Assembly: GCA_031841125.1 (NCBI GenBank)
Contig: CM063114.1
Coordinates: forward strand, 37,035,574-37,099,573
Direction: 5' to 3'
Source: Acanthococcus lagerstroemiae
Lineage: Eukaryota; Arthropoda; Insecta; Hemiptera; Eriococcidae
Length of the DNA stretch: 64,000 nucleotides
The translations under genes and the position numbers were made by a program. Below, one piece after another: positions 1-10,552 of the stretch. The notes under the pieces were generated by a model, which had not been told where the DNA came from, ran no database searches, and saw nothing but the letters and a program-made list of their open reading frames with translations. How positions within the stretch are numbered: position 1 is the stretch's first letter; every line of letters begins with the position of its first letter.

Positions 1-149
1 CTGCTTGTTTTTTTTTTTGTTTATTTTTCCCCAGAATATTTTTGTCATTGATCATCTTTTTGTCAAAATACATCAATCAGTCGCCGCATTTCATTAGGGC
101 CGCTAGAGAGCGACACCTTAGCGTCCAAAAGCGAATAGTCCGTTTCAAA

Positions 150-329
150 TAAGAGTATCAAAAACCCATAGACGTGGCGATATCACAGAGGAAAAGGGAG
201 GTAAAAAATTCACACTGAACGCGTTGAAGACGCAACGCACGTTCTCAGGAAGCGATACGTGATTGGTTGCAAAATGGAACTCGTGAACGCATTAGTCTGT
301 GGTCTGTGTCCGAGTTTTTGATACTCTTA
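150..329. mobile_element. MITE-like element with short inverted ends
   Basis: Inverted ends TAAGAGTATCAAAAAC (150-165) and GTTTTTGATACTCTTA (314-329) bracket a 180 bp non-coding body. No flanking duplication was recognised, so the superfamily is unknown. Confidence 0.5.
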
Positions 330-440
330 TAAAACATCCCGAGTGAGGACGTACGCCATTTTTAATCCAGTTTGGTTCTGTGAAAAGAAAATCGGCTGGG
401 TGGTAACCACGGCGTGATCGGTTTTTATTTCACACGAAAC

Positions 441-608
441 TAAAGCGCTATAACAACACGAGTGCGGAAACCTGCCATTTTGTATTCAACCGCGTCCGTT
501 GATGCCGAATTCACTATATAGTACGCTCCGCATAGTCGGATTCGGCATCCACGGGCACGGCTGAATACAAAATGACAGGTTTTCGAACTTGTATTATTGT
601 ATGCTCTA
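441..608. mobile_element. Foldback MITE with GCCATTTT motif (family A)
   Basis: Nearly the whole element is an imperfect palindrome. The left end TAAAGCGCTATAACAACACG mirrors the right end near 590-608. The arms carry CCTGCCATTTTG (472-483) and its mirror CAAAATGACAGG. The centre has a GATGCCGAATTC / GATTCGGCATC hairpin. The same ends recur at 30255-30538 and 54701-54791. It has no coding capacity. Confidence 0.75.
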
Positions 609-691
609 ACAAAACAAGCTGAATTAAAAATGATGTATGCCTTAAATTGGGTGTTCTAGAGCTCTGGCTGTGTTAAGACGGCTCTAAGGGA

Positions 692-812
692 AGGTATAAC
701 GGACAGCCATTTTGATTGCAAGAAAAGTAAACTAACGCGTGTTAATAATGAGAAATCATCAAGACGCGTTTGTTTACTTTTCTTGCAATTAAAATGGCTG
801 TCCGTTATACCT
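692..812. mobile_element. Foldback MITE with GCCATTTT motif (family B)
   Basis: Long inverted arms start GGTATAACGGACAGCCATTT and close with AAATGGCTGTCCGTTATACC, continuing inward through GAAAAGTAAAC / GTTTACTTTTC. The loop is about 35 bp. The open frame across it on the minus strand is only a reading through the palindrome. Confidence 0.75.
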
Positions 813-1417
813 CCCATTACAGCTGCCTCAACGGTACTACACAATAAATACAGGACGACAAAGAGAAAAGTGTTACGGTACTCCACTGAAGATGACATAA
901 CGGCCAAAAGCGCTCTGGCCTACAGAAAGATGAAACTGTGAATTAGCACACCTTACATACAGAATTTACAAAGTCCACTCACACTCCAACATGGACACTA
1001 TGTCCGATACGGCCTGAAAAATGATGTCCTGTAAATACAACCCATCAATTTATTCAGAATTGCAAAACAGCACCATTTTCCATCATAATATTTGAAAATA
1101 GGATGACAATTGGTTCTTTCTATGCTAAAATATGAAGCAGTAACCTCGACATCCAGAATAAGATCTTTTGGGACCCTACTGACGCCGAAAGTGGGCGGTG
1201 ACCCACATTTTCAGAGTGGTGCTTGATACTACCCGGCTCTTCCCTACTTATATTCACTTGTAAGGATATTTCAAGAGGATTCTATAGAGTGTTGGCTATG
1301 ATTTTCCAAAATTCATGTTTCAGAGAAGTACAATAACAACTTATCAAATGAGAGAGAAGAATAAAACATTTTTCTAGTAGCCTATAGCCAGTCTCTCGGA
1401 TATTTCCAATAAATACC
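813..1417. other. Intergenic or intronic, no feature
   Basis: AT-rich sequence. No credible exon, RNA gene or repeat was seen. Confidence 0.4.
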
Positions 1418-1675
1418 ATATCGTCAGCTTAATTATAAAACCTTCTAAGTGCCATTATGCAAATTTTACAGGAGAGCCACAAAACATTAAGGAGAGTCAT
1501 GTATTCAAATGTTACACTTCCCCTCCCCCCATACCTTCCTAAAAATCTTAAATTCGTTTTAGAATGTTCTGGCTATTATCATAGGGTGCGGTACAGTTAC
1601 TACTATCTCAATCAACAAAAAAGTCATTTTGCCAAAATTGAGACTTAGAAGGTTTTATAATTAAGCTGACGATAT
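1418..1675. mobile_element. MITE with 33 bp perfect inverted repeats
   Basis: Bases 1418-1450 (start ATATCGTCAGC, end CTTCTAAGT) are the exact reverse complement of 1643-1675. The 192 bp interior is not palindromic and carries a 63-codon frame with no recognisable domain. The unusually exact arms suggest a recent insertion. Confidence 0.75.
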
Positions 1676-2054
1676 ATTAAAGAAAATAAGTTTTTAAACT
1701 GAGAACTGCAACTTGTTAATTTTTCATTTCTTTAATTATAACTCTTCACATGGCAATCTGAAACACTGAAACCTTCAATTTGATTAGTTGAAATAATGGT
1801 TTTTCAATTGGACTATTCCGCACTCACCAGAATCACTAGTTTTGTTCATACAAAGGAAGCAGAAATTTGGTACCTGCTGGTAACAAGAACGGGAAGAAAA
1901 CTTCGATTTGATTTTACAACGATTTCAGAGTAAACTAAATTTCGCTACCACTCAGTGAAAACCTAGTATGTCCACAATAGATGGTTCACGAAGGGATGTA
2001 GAGAAGCTACTAGCGCCACCTGGGGGCAAAAATGGCAAACTAAGAATTGTATAA

Positions 2055-2288
2055 CATTTTCACCTTCTCTTTTTCTAATTTGCTCTCCACCCGAGTCCTG
2101 GAATCCGCTCTTTCGAGCATTACTTCAGAGACGTCGGGGAGGCTGTTAGGGCTGTCTTAGCCCTCTCTTCCCTTCTGGCCGAAAAACCAGCCTAGGTCGA
2201 AAATTCTAGCGAGTTGCTACGTGGGCTCAAACCCGGGATCTCCGGTTTCTGAGACCAATGCGCTATCCACTCGGCCAACCAGACCTCT
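2055..2288 (-). mobile_element. tRNA-derived SINE (family 1), full length
   Basis: Read on the minus strand, the element opens with a tRNA-like head. An A-box-like TGGCCGAGTGG is followed by an anticodon-loop-like CTCAGAA (CAG, leucine-like) and a B-box-like GGGTTTGAGCCC. A body and a conserved 3' tail follow. A perfect 14 bp duplication TAAGAATTGTATAA flanks it (2041-2054 and 2289-2302), the mark of LINE-assisted retroposition. A close copy lies at 33672-33893 on the plus strand. It sits in the SLC26 intron downstream of the 3488-3683 exon. Confidence 0.9.
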
Positions 2289-2302
2289 TAAGAATTGTAT
2301 AA

Positions 2303-3487
2303 GGCATGAAAATTGTATCAAATCTCTTCAGCTTCTCTACTTCCCTTCCTAAACCTAATTTGTGCATTCTTTATAAACAACTGTTTTGGACATACTAAGT
2401 AGATTTTTGCTAAGTGATAGCGTTTTACAAATTGATATGTTTTTCGAGTTATGGGTTATCAAATGACACATGTTAGTTGACACGCTGAAGTTTTTTCGAG
2501 CTACATTACTGCGATCTAAGTGTAATCACATAATTTTTCAGTTTTTGGGGGTATTTCAGAGAACTCAAGCCCCCACCCCACACTTCGGTACTTGTCCCTG
2601 TGCCATTTTCTAACAGAAGAGACCGGTGAAATGAATTCATAATAAAAAAATCAAGAATGCGGTTATCAATAAAAAAAATCTAACCTGCACTATTTATGGG
2701 ATGCCACTGTTGCTTTATCGCCATGCTACTCTTGAAAATTTGCACGAATTTTTCCACATATGCATTCCGTCTCGTGTCAACCGCACCCGCCCCGGATGTT
2801 TACATAGAAATAAATCCGGAAAATGTTTATAGATACAGTTTTAAAATCAGCATTTGAAACAGGAATACTCCCTCGTATCAACGTTTGCTGACACGGGTCA
2901 CAGGGGCGTAACCGTCGTTTCGCTCTTCAATATTTTAATATCGTAGAAGCTAAAAACACTCTTTGACCGGTTTATCGCACTAAAATCATCGAGTTCAGCA
3001 AACTACGGGAGAACAATAAAATATTATTTTCCTCTTCATATTTGAATAGTCAGTCCACAACTTCATGACTTCACTGTACGCTCTAACAGACTCAAACTAA
3101 CCCTCTACTTGCTATAGCTAAAACGAAAATAGCCTTTCTTACGTCTCGATTATAAGCGTGTACCTGGAGTTCACTACATCCGGTAATACATTTCTATGCA
3201 TCAATGTCGAGTTGATTTCTCGTGCACTTACATAATCCAAAATGCAACTCGAAGGTTCACCAGGTAATTACTGTATTCTTCTCATTCGATTGTACATCTA
3301 TCTATATCGCTTCCAGAAATCATATTCCATATTCGCGTCCAAGGTTCCAGAGTGCGCGCGATTACAATATAAGTACGCTCATCAATAGGGAAAGATGGTC
3401 GTACTTCATATAAGTCTCGAACTTACTCGCTACTATTAGGCATAATTTAATTATAACTAACCCGATTAATTGAAAATAAAAATTTAC
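2303..3487. other. SLC26 intron, no further exon found
   Basis: Downstream of the donor at 3487-3486 on the minus strand. I searched by eye for the next SLC26 exon and found none down to base 1. A fragment CAGGGGCGTAACC near 2902 resembles one end of a hAT-type MITE without a partner. Confidence 0.4.
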
Positions 3488-3683
3488 CTAACTGTAAAAA
3501 TCCCATTATAAGCTGCACCACTCCGGTCAGGAAACATAAAAGTATGGCGAAACTGGGACCAAATCCGTGGATATTCTCACGAATCAGTATGGCTGATATG
3601 GCGGTAGGACCGACCGAGCTTTCCTTGCAGCTTCCGAGTATCACATACACGAGGCAACCTAGAAATGCCGAGTACAGTCCATA
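3488..3683 (-). CDS. SLC26/SulP anion transporter, internal exon
   Basis: This exon encodes about 65 residues that continue directly from the 4866-5164 exon. They begin YGLYSAFLGCLVYVILGS and include the SulP signature VGPTAI, then a hydrophobic run ending in GFLQLG. SLC26/SulP proteins are membrane anion exchangers or transporters (sulfate, chloride, bicarbonate, oxalate). The pattern looks closest to the SLC26A11-like, sodium-independent sulfate group, which is an inference. The acceptor is TTTCAG at 3684-3689 and the donor GTAAAT starts at 3487. The phase is 0 at entry and 1 at exit. The residues cover the early transmembrane helices of the transport domain. The remaining helices and the C-terminal STAS domain are not in the window. 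Confidence 0.88.
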
Positions 3684-4865
3684 CTGAAATAGAACAAATT
3701 CATTAGCGAGGTTAAAAAGAAGTGATGTAACTTCAAATACGTGTACAAGAGGTTACAATTATTGATACGAGAAGTTAGCATACAATGTATTTGTCTTAGA
3801 AGACGGCAAACGAACAAAATTATGCCAATTGGTAATCAGAATATACGGCTTGAGCCTATGATTAAAAACGTTAATTAAAATCTAGCACACAAAATAGTTT
3901 ATTAAGTGGGTTAATTCAGTGCGAATATGTCGAATGTCGTGGAGTTGTAAATTATATAGTCATTAATTCCATGTATTTCTTGTAGGAGACCGCAATGAAG
4001 AATTGGTTTAAGTACGACCAGAAAAAGGCATTAAATTTGGAATGGTTGTATAAATTATAATTCCTCTTCCTTGGTGCCAAAAAGAAGACCTTTGGTTTTT
4101 CTTTCTTCACAAATTTGATGATATTATAGATACAACGAATCCAGGCATGGAGGTCATCAAGGTAAATTACTTTATCAAACAAACAGAAATTTATTTTAGT
4201 AAAACAGACGAATCACAAACGTAGTAATAACTTTATCACCTCCAATTAAGACAGTTACAGCAATCTTTATGTAAGATATTTAATGTTTAATCTAGTGATC
4301 AAGCGCACTCAGTATGAAGTAGGGAAGCTGTAAAAGAATATCCCCGTGATACACACGAGTAATACTTTAATGCGCGTAAATTTGTAGCAGGAAGTTATTA
4401 CCTGGATATCCAACGGAGATAGATTCCACTGTGGTATCTTCACTGAATACCAAGGTGATACCTTCCTCATAAAAATTCGTACACTTTGAGGTATCAAGGA
4501 GGGAATATTATCAGCCTGATACCACTACAGTTGTGGATTGGGGTGTGCTCATTGAATATCTACTACCGGGGTACTTTCCTAATACGTAAAAACTTACAGA
4601 TATAGTATCATGTCAGTATCTCAATCGGGGTATACACTCATTGCAGGGCTGCTACCACCCCAAATAAAAACTTGCGGACATATAGTATTATGTGAGTATC
4701 TGAAAATGCTTATATATATAGGTACTTTACTTTCCTTCTTTCAGTTAGTTGGGATACATGTGATAATACCGTTACCCATTACATTATTCTTTTCACAGCA
4801 TTCTCAAACTACCCTGCATACCTATACTTTTAATTATGTAAGTAACTTGACAATGTTATTCTTAC
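3684..4865 (-). other. SLC26 intron between conserved exons
   Basis: A 1182 bp intron with GT donor at 4865 and CAG acceptor ending at 3684. It holds a degenerate direct duplication near 4585-4710 (two copies around ATAGTATCATGTCAGTATC and ATAGTATTATGTGAGTATC). The open frames here look spurious. Confidence 0.65.
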
Positions 4866-5164
4866 TTTGGTTGGCAAGCCAGCAACGTTCGCGTATGCGA
4901 TTGCTTGAGGTATCATCGTCAGCCCGGCGGTGACACCAGCCACCAAATCCGCCATAAACATGTCTTTTCGATAGGTCTCGAGTAGATTGAGAACTGGAAT
5001 TCTCTTATATAACACTTTCTTCGAGCAACATCTTCGCATTGTATCTTCTGCCCAACTGGACCCATTACTACTGCCTGTATCATATGAATCTGACTCTGGC
5101 AGGGCATACTGTCCATTGTTATTGCCGTTGCAGTAATCTATTTTGTGAGGTATGGAATCGCCAC
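4866..5164 (-). CDS. SLC26/SulP anion transporter, N-terminal exon
   Basis: The exon runs from acceptor TTATTCAG (minus strand, ending at 5165) to donor GTAAGA (from 4865). It has two leading bases and 99 codons. The first part is polar and Asn/Ser-rich (GDSIPHKIDYCNGNNNGQYA onwards), as expected for a cytosolic tail. The second part is the conserved SulP start: KRIPVLNLLETY, then DLVAGVTAGLTMIPQAIAYA and VAGLP. The frame joins the 3488-3683 exon in phase 0, giving the family pattern AGLP-x-x-YGLY. An ATG at 5039 (MRRCCSKK) lies in frame, but the frame stays open up to a good acceptor, so an upstream first exon is more likely. The candidate is at 48465-48741. Confidence 0.88.
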
Positions 5165-5862
5165 CTGAATAAAATAAAATACAACGCTATTACTTCAATC
5201 AAAAATTGCAGTGGATATTGATAGATATGCAAGAATGTAAGTATTTGCTATATGGGAATAAAACCTGTTGGTGAAGTAAGATTTTGTGACATTGTAACAT
5301 AATTAGTGTGGAGTTAGGTGGCATTTCCAATTTCCATAAAAAGTGTAGCCCTGGTGAATTTCTTCAGAAGCCAAAAATAGTGGGCATCTATCACATAGAA
5401 CATGCAAGAATTGAAGATATACCATTTTCTATCAGGCTAAGCCTAAGACAGAGTCACTATCACTAACTCCAAATTTACAAACTTTATCAATCAGTATCAA
5501 TATTTTCCATAAGTTATCAATGACTATTGATAAGAAATATCAAAGAAAATATTATGAAAGACTATGAAAATTTCACAAATGTTTTGAAAAAATCTAAAAA
5601 CATTTCAAATTTTTATAAAATTCCATGAAAATGTACCTATTTTACATATGAGAAGTTATCTGTCAAAAGGGCGCTTGACAGATAACTCCTCATCACTTAA
5701 GGTGTAGTTTTATTTACGTAGATACGAATTATTAATAGCTATTGATAAGAGTTATCGATAAGACCTTTATAGATTAAGACTGCAAATTGTAGAAGCGCTA
5801 GCGTCAAATAGGTATTTTCTGATAAGCGAACAGTAATTGTATTCATTTTCTATAAGTTTGAC
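5165..5862. other. Candidate intron 1, AT-rich, with small hairpin
   Basis: No exon was recognised. A perfect hairpin GTTATCTGTCAA / TTGACAGATAAC lies at about 5653-5685 with an 8-base loop. It is too small to assign to a family. Confidence 0.4.
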
Positions 5863-6011
5863 TAAAATCTGGTCCAGTTAAGAAACGTAACTGGCTACCC
5901 GCAATACACATCGATAAATGGGTGTTTTTGAAGTTGGAGAGAAAGGACGAGTTCAAGAACATGTTATCAGCGCCGTGAAAAAATTATGTTTCTTAACTGA
6001 ACCAGACTTTA
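5863..6011. mobile_element. MITE with 25 bp inverted ends, copy 1
   Basis: A 149 bp element with ends TAAAATCTGGTCCAGTTAAG and CTTAACTGAACCAGACTTTA. It is about 90% identical by eye to the copy at 6314-6461. Both carry an internal CATGTTATCAGCGCCGTG. Confidence 0.8.
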
Positions 6012-6041
6012 TATAATAATACTTTGTATACAATGGACGCT

Positions 6042-6180
6042 ATTCAGCAAAAGGGAACCAACTAGCAAAATCTGCTTTTTGAGAACACGTGATTCGAAAT
6101 TCAAGAGCCATGTAGAAACTACATGGCATTGCGTTTACTGATAAGCTTTTTTCAACGTGAGTACACATTTTTGAGTCGGG
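6042..6180. repeat. Dispersed repeat segment shared with 18606-18745
   Basis: This segment (AAGGGAACCAAC through AACGTGAGTACACATTTTTG) matches 18606-18745 over about 140 bp. The second copy sits inside a hAT-like element, so this may be a remnant of that family. A short hairpin GGGGGCCCA / TGGGCCCCC follows at about 6179-6208. Confidence 0.65.
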
Positions 6181-6313
6181 GGCCCAGTTGTGAAAAATTG
6201 GGCCCCCGATTCAAAAATTGTTGTTTGCACAATCCGAAACTACAGATAACATCGATAAACGACAACTTTGGCACCTCTTGGTAGCTACACTCAGGCCCTA
6301 TATTATAGGTATG

Positions 6314-6461
6314 TAAAGTCTGGTCCAGTTAAGAAACATAACTGGCTACCCGCAATACACATCAATATACAGGTATTTTGAAGTTGGAGGGAAAAGACGA
6401 GTTCGAGAACATGTTATCAGCGCCGTGAAAAAATTATGTTTCTTAACTGGACCAGACTTTA
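6314..6461. mobile_element. MITE with 25 bp inverted ends, copy 2
   Basis: A 148 bp element in the same orientation as copy 1, only 302 bp away. Ends are TAAAGTCTGGTCCAGTTAAG and CTTAACTGGACCAGACTTTA, identical mirrors over about 20 bases. No clear flanking duplication. Confidence 0.82.
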
Positions 6462-6865
6462 CTTCATATGCGTAAAGACAGACACCATTTTCTCTCCAAT
6501 TTTATCTCTCAAAAGAGAATCGGCTGAGCAGTAAACACTGTATCAAATACACTGGACAACCAATACCGGAAACAACAATGTTATGAAGATCCTGGTGGCA
6601 GGGTTTGACATTACACATATTTCATTCACTGTGTGTTTTCGCCTTTTCGCCGTACCTGGCGTTAATGAGCACAGTGCTAAGTATTATCATAGCAACAAAC
6701 CCTGCCGCTAGAACACTAGATGTTGAGTCCAAAAGCCCTCAATGTATTTTAAATGGAGTTTTCAGTATCGGTAGTCTGTTGTATTTGACCGCATGACTAT
6801 TCTCCTTTCACGGGACAAACTGGAAAGAAAATGGCGGCTGTCCTTCCCTGTCTTCATACAGAACC

Positions 6866-7190
6866 CTAGCTAAACTAGAATACCTGGAAATATCAGGGTA
6901 CTGACATGCACCATTTTCAGTCGCTTGGTGCCTGACGATGCACAATTCACAATGCGGAACGGCCATGTATCGAATTGTGAACCATTGGGGACCAAGTGAC
7001 TTAGAATGACCAATGTCAGGACTCGGCACCAGAGTATTAACATCCGCCATTTTCCATCGCATTGGTGTCGGATAATTCATAATCATAATTTAGTACGCGT
7101 ATAGTGAATTTTGAATCATCAGGCCCAGAAAGACTAAATATGGCATATGTTATTACTCGGGTGTTTCCAGGTGCTCTAGCTAAACTAGTC
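6866..7190. mobile_element. Doubled foldback element with CCATTTT motifs (family C)
   Basis: Outer ends CTAGCTAAACTAG (6866-6878 and near 7178-7190) flank two consecutive palindromes. The first is centred near 6965, the second (with CATCCGCCATTTTCC) near 7095. The outer edge and core match the single perfect element at 47511-47697, so this looks like a nested or duplicated copy. Confidence 0.65.
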
Positions 7191-8021
7191 ATACAGTGTT
7201 TACCTTCTCACTATACAGATACTACTTGGATGCTATTGCTAGGTGAAAGTCAAAAATGAGGTCTTGATTGAAGGTCAAAAAATGGCCCAATACCAATATT
7301 CTTAATGCTCAAGTAATTAAATATTCTGAGGATATTCTGAACGATAATTAAGCTAATGTTAATTCTCGGAATACTGATATAAAGGCAAGATTTTACCGAC
7401 TTTTCGGAGAAAAGGGAGGTATTTTCCTTTTTCTTATGTCTCGACCTCCAGTTCTAGCCTCAAAGCGCCTCCCCCCCACTACCCGTTTTGGGGCTATGGT
7501 TGAGGGAAATACACCTATGCTGTGTGATATCATTTTGTCGGTGTTTTTCAGTAAGAAGCATTTCGTCACCGTAATATTATTGCAATAAAATGCGGTCAAA
7601 CTGATAAGCGATAAGACTATTATCAGACCATGTAGTCTATAGTCGAGGTGTTTTGGGAATTGGGAATGCACAGCTTGATGACGCTTCATTGTCGCCTCAC
7701 TGCTCACTGTTGTAGTTGGTGTTTTGATAATAAAGCAGGGATTTGAGATCATCGGAAATTATCAAGTGAGCACACAAAATTTCCTTAACTGACGTATAAA
7801 AAAAAAAAAAAAAAACGCGATAAATTCCGTCAACTTTCTCCACATCCCAACTGATTCCGAGAAAACTCTTCCAGTCGAGCGGAAGAATGAGAATTGTCAA
7901 AATCCCAGAAAACGCCCCCGGTGTCCGCTGAGTTCCACCAGACAGCACCAGCAGTCATTTCAATGTACTTACATACCCATAACATCATAGTCAATTGTAT
8001 TTCCTATACTGAGTACCGACC
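7191..8021. other. No gene; short dispersed repeat
   Basis: It contains TTTTCGGAGAAAAGGGAGGT (about 7400-7419), which recurs near 31061-31080 with the same flanks, and a poly(A) run at 7799-7815. No credible exon. Confidence 0.4.
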
Positions 8022-8166
8022 CGATGCGCAATCAGTTACCCTCTAGTTCCCCGCGGAAAAGTTACCCATTTACAATCCTCGATTACCTTCAGATTACCCA
8101 GAAAGCCACCAGTTACTCTTGATTCCCCTTCAGTTACCCGGGTAACTGGCGGGATTTTGCGCATCG
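8022..8166. mobile_element. TTACCC-module MITE, copy A
   Basis: Inverted ends CGATGCGCAA and TTGCGCATCG enclose degenerate GTTACCC modules, the block CCGCGGAAAAGTTACCC and a terminal GGGTAACTGGCGGGATTTTG. Near-identical to 16279-16423 and related to 42847-43091 and 44440-44556. Confidence 0.75.
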
Positions 8167-8209
8167 AAGAGCTGGATAGAAAATAAAGTATGTCTTCAGG
8201 TATTCTAGG

Positions 8210-8357
8210 CAGGGCTTAAGAGCTAGTCGAAAGCTGAAAGCTGAATACCAGGGTTCGGAAGCTAGCTGAACGCCGAAATCTGAAAGCTGAATACCAGGGT
8301 TCGGAAGCTAGCTGAAAGCCGAAAGCCAGTACTATTCGGCTTTTTCCTCCCTGAAAA
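8210..8357. mobile_element. GAAAGC-rich hAT-like MITE fragment
   Basis: It starts CAGGGCTTAAGAGCTAG and ends near CGGCTTTTTCCTCCCTG, with repeated GCTGAAAGC units between. The CAGGG ends suggest the hAT superfamily. No clean 8 bp duplication is visible. Confidence 0.5.
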
Positions 8358-8466
8358 TTCTCTGCCTTGATTTTCTGTTGTGTGACATTAGACATTAGTG
8401 ACCTATGGCGGGATTTTGCTGTTTGCAAATATTCACCTCGAGATGTTCAGGAATTAAGACTAAAAC

Positions 8467-8679
8467 CAGGGCTTGAAAGCTATAGCCGAAAGCTAAAAGC
8501 TATAACCGAAAGCTAAAAGCCAAAAGCCAAAAAGCTGTATTTTTTGTGGGATTTGAAAGCCGAAAGCTGAATGTGTTCAGGGCGTGGAAGCTGAAAGCTG
8601 CATCTGAAAGCTGGAAAAAAATACGGCTTCAAAAGGCACAGCTGAAAGCTGAAATTTTTTTTCCGGCTTTTAAGCCCTG
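8467..8679. mobile_element. GAAAGC-rich hAT-like MITE, second copy
   Basis: Ends CAGGGCTTGAAAGC and GGCTTTTAAGCCCTG are inverted repeats. The interior is built of AGCCGAAAGCT / AAAGCTGAAAGC units, so the interior is nearly a short tandem repeat. The same composition marks 10841-11296 and 52036-52479. Confidence 0.6.
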
Positions 8680-9861
8680 ATTTTAGGGCTTAGAATCCAA
8701 GCAATGTAGTCGCTCCCTGGTGACATTTTTGCAAACTAAAAGTAAAAAAGCATTTCGTGATATAGTGATACCGGTGATGCGGTGATTGTGAGGCATTATT
8801 GTAGTGTGTGATTTGACAATTATCACTTATCAATAGTACTATCGAAATATCGGTATTTTATGGTATTGTAAAAATGGAATTATAAAAAAACGTCAATGTA
8901 TTTCGATATTTTTTATTTTTTTCTCATAGCTTCTATCTGGATTCGAATGTCTAACTACTATTGCGGACTAGCAGGTGTCAGTCAGCAGCTAACATGGGTT
9001 TTAATAATCGGATCTCAAATCGAATACACGCATTGTACTTTTGTACTAGAGATACATTAACAAAACTATAACGACATATTGTAATCAAAAACGCTTTTAA
9101 AAGAGAATGACAAGTTGGAACACCTTCGCCATTCGGATTTCGCAACAAAGTGGGCGACATCTGGTGGACGTTTTTATAACCAACGAAAGAGTGATGATAG
9201 AACAATACGACGATACGAATCTCGTGAATATTCTTTACCAATGTTGTAGTTTGTTTTCTTACCTGTTTTAGTTTGGTGTTTCACTTTTCCTTGCACTTTA
9301 CTTCTGATTCTTTTACTTTTATTTTGCAACTTAGTAATGATTTTGTTATGATATTACAAATAACTCAGCAGTTTGGCTGGACAGTGTTTGTGTTTTCACT
9401 CTCAAAAGCTTGTAAGAATATCTCCCTGACGTTATTTTAAAAATGAAACGAAAAAACCATAGAAAAAAATCACAAATCAGGAAATTAGTAATAGTATGTA
9501 AAACCTCCTTGATCACTCTTTCATTTTCTTATCAGTAAGACGACAGCAGCGCACCACGAGGCCTGCGGAATCCGAATTGTAATTACATAATAAAAATCAA
9601 TGCATCGATAGTCATTTAGAACTCTATTGATACTATTGATAGTAATTTTTGTTCAGTATCAAAGTTACTGATATTTAGCATCATTGCAATTTGCACATGT
9701 GCTCCTGGTTATAGCGTTGTAGTCGCAGGGGTGTAGCCAGAAAATAACTCATGGGAAAGGGGGAAGGAGGCAAGAAAATCCATTCGAAGCCACTTTTTCT
9801 AATGAAATGGAAACCTTGGTATTTGTTATAACTAGGGGGACTAGGGCCCTATAGTTTCACA
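8680..9861. other. No gene; dispersed CATCTGGTGG segment
   Basis: At about 9115-9190 is a short segment (AAAGTGGGCGACATCTGGTG) that recurs in varied form near 27180 and 57590. A CAGGGGTGTAGCCAG near 9727 looks like one end of a hAT-type MITE without a partner. Confidence 0.35.
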
Positions 9862-9864
9862 TAA

Positions 9865-9989
9865 GTATGCTAGGCCGCCATTTTAGTTCTGGTTTTGTTG
9901 TTACCAACGCATTAAATACACAGCGTCGCGCGGTATCATTCGCTCTAGAAGTTTTCAACAAGCTGAACCAAAATGGCGGCCTAGCATAC
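9865..9989. mobile_element. Foldback MITE with GCCATTTT motif (family D)
   Basis: Arms GTATGCTAGGCCGCCATTTT and AAAATGGCGGCCTAGCATAC are exact mirrors over 20 bp, with weaker pairing inward. Another palindromic element starts seven bases beyond its right end. Confidence 0.75.
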
Positions 9990-9995
9990 CCATGT

Positions 9996-10156
9996 AAGGT
10001 ACTATACCACAGGTGCGGACATCCACCATTCTGGATCCTACAGTGTCCGTGAATGCCGAATTGACTACGCGGTACGCTCCGCATAGTCGGATTTGGTATC
10101 CGCGGGCACTGTAGGATCCAAAATGGCGGATATCCGCACCTGGGGTATAGTACCTT
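9996..10156. mobile_element. Foldback MITE with AAAATGGCGG motif and 9 bp TSD
   Basis: Ends AAGGTACTATACC and GGTATAGTACCTT, arms with GGATCCTACAGTG / CACTGTAGGATCC and a core like family A (TACGCTCCGCATAGTCGG). It is flanked by TACCCATGT (9987-9995) and AACCCATGT (10157-10165), eight of nine identical. A 9 bp duplication with long palindromic arms fits Mutator-like foldback elements (inference). Confidence 0.75.
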
Positions 10157-10552
10157 AACCCATGTGGAACTGCAGAGCATTACTATAACTAGGAGGTTGG
10201 TCCTCTTCGGCAAAGTCAGATACTTTGATAACATCACTCAAGTTAGATTAATACAGAGGCTTGCGGAGAATATTGTTTTATTCAGTCCTTATTCATAACT
10301 AGCGTCCTCGACATACTTTAACAATGTATATTGTTGGGATACAGATTCAATGAACAAATGAAGAGCAATATTCCAAAACGGCTTATGTCCATTTTTTCGA
10401 AACTTATTTTATAACGTCATCTGGGGAAAGATACATCTACACACATTCCCATACTGTCAACCTACCAATATTCAGATCGGTGTTCTACTAGGCAACCCAA
10501 GTGTCACTCGTGGCACATATGAAGAGATTAGAATCAAAACCGACACTGGCAA

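Noticed and set aside
2230..2288. Functional tRNA gene
   Set aside because: The A- and B-box-like sequences belong to a SINE with body, tail and 14 bp target duplication. The fold is not a clean tRNA.
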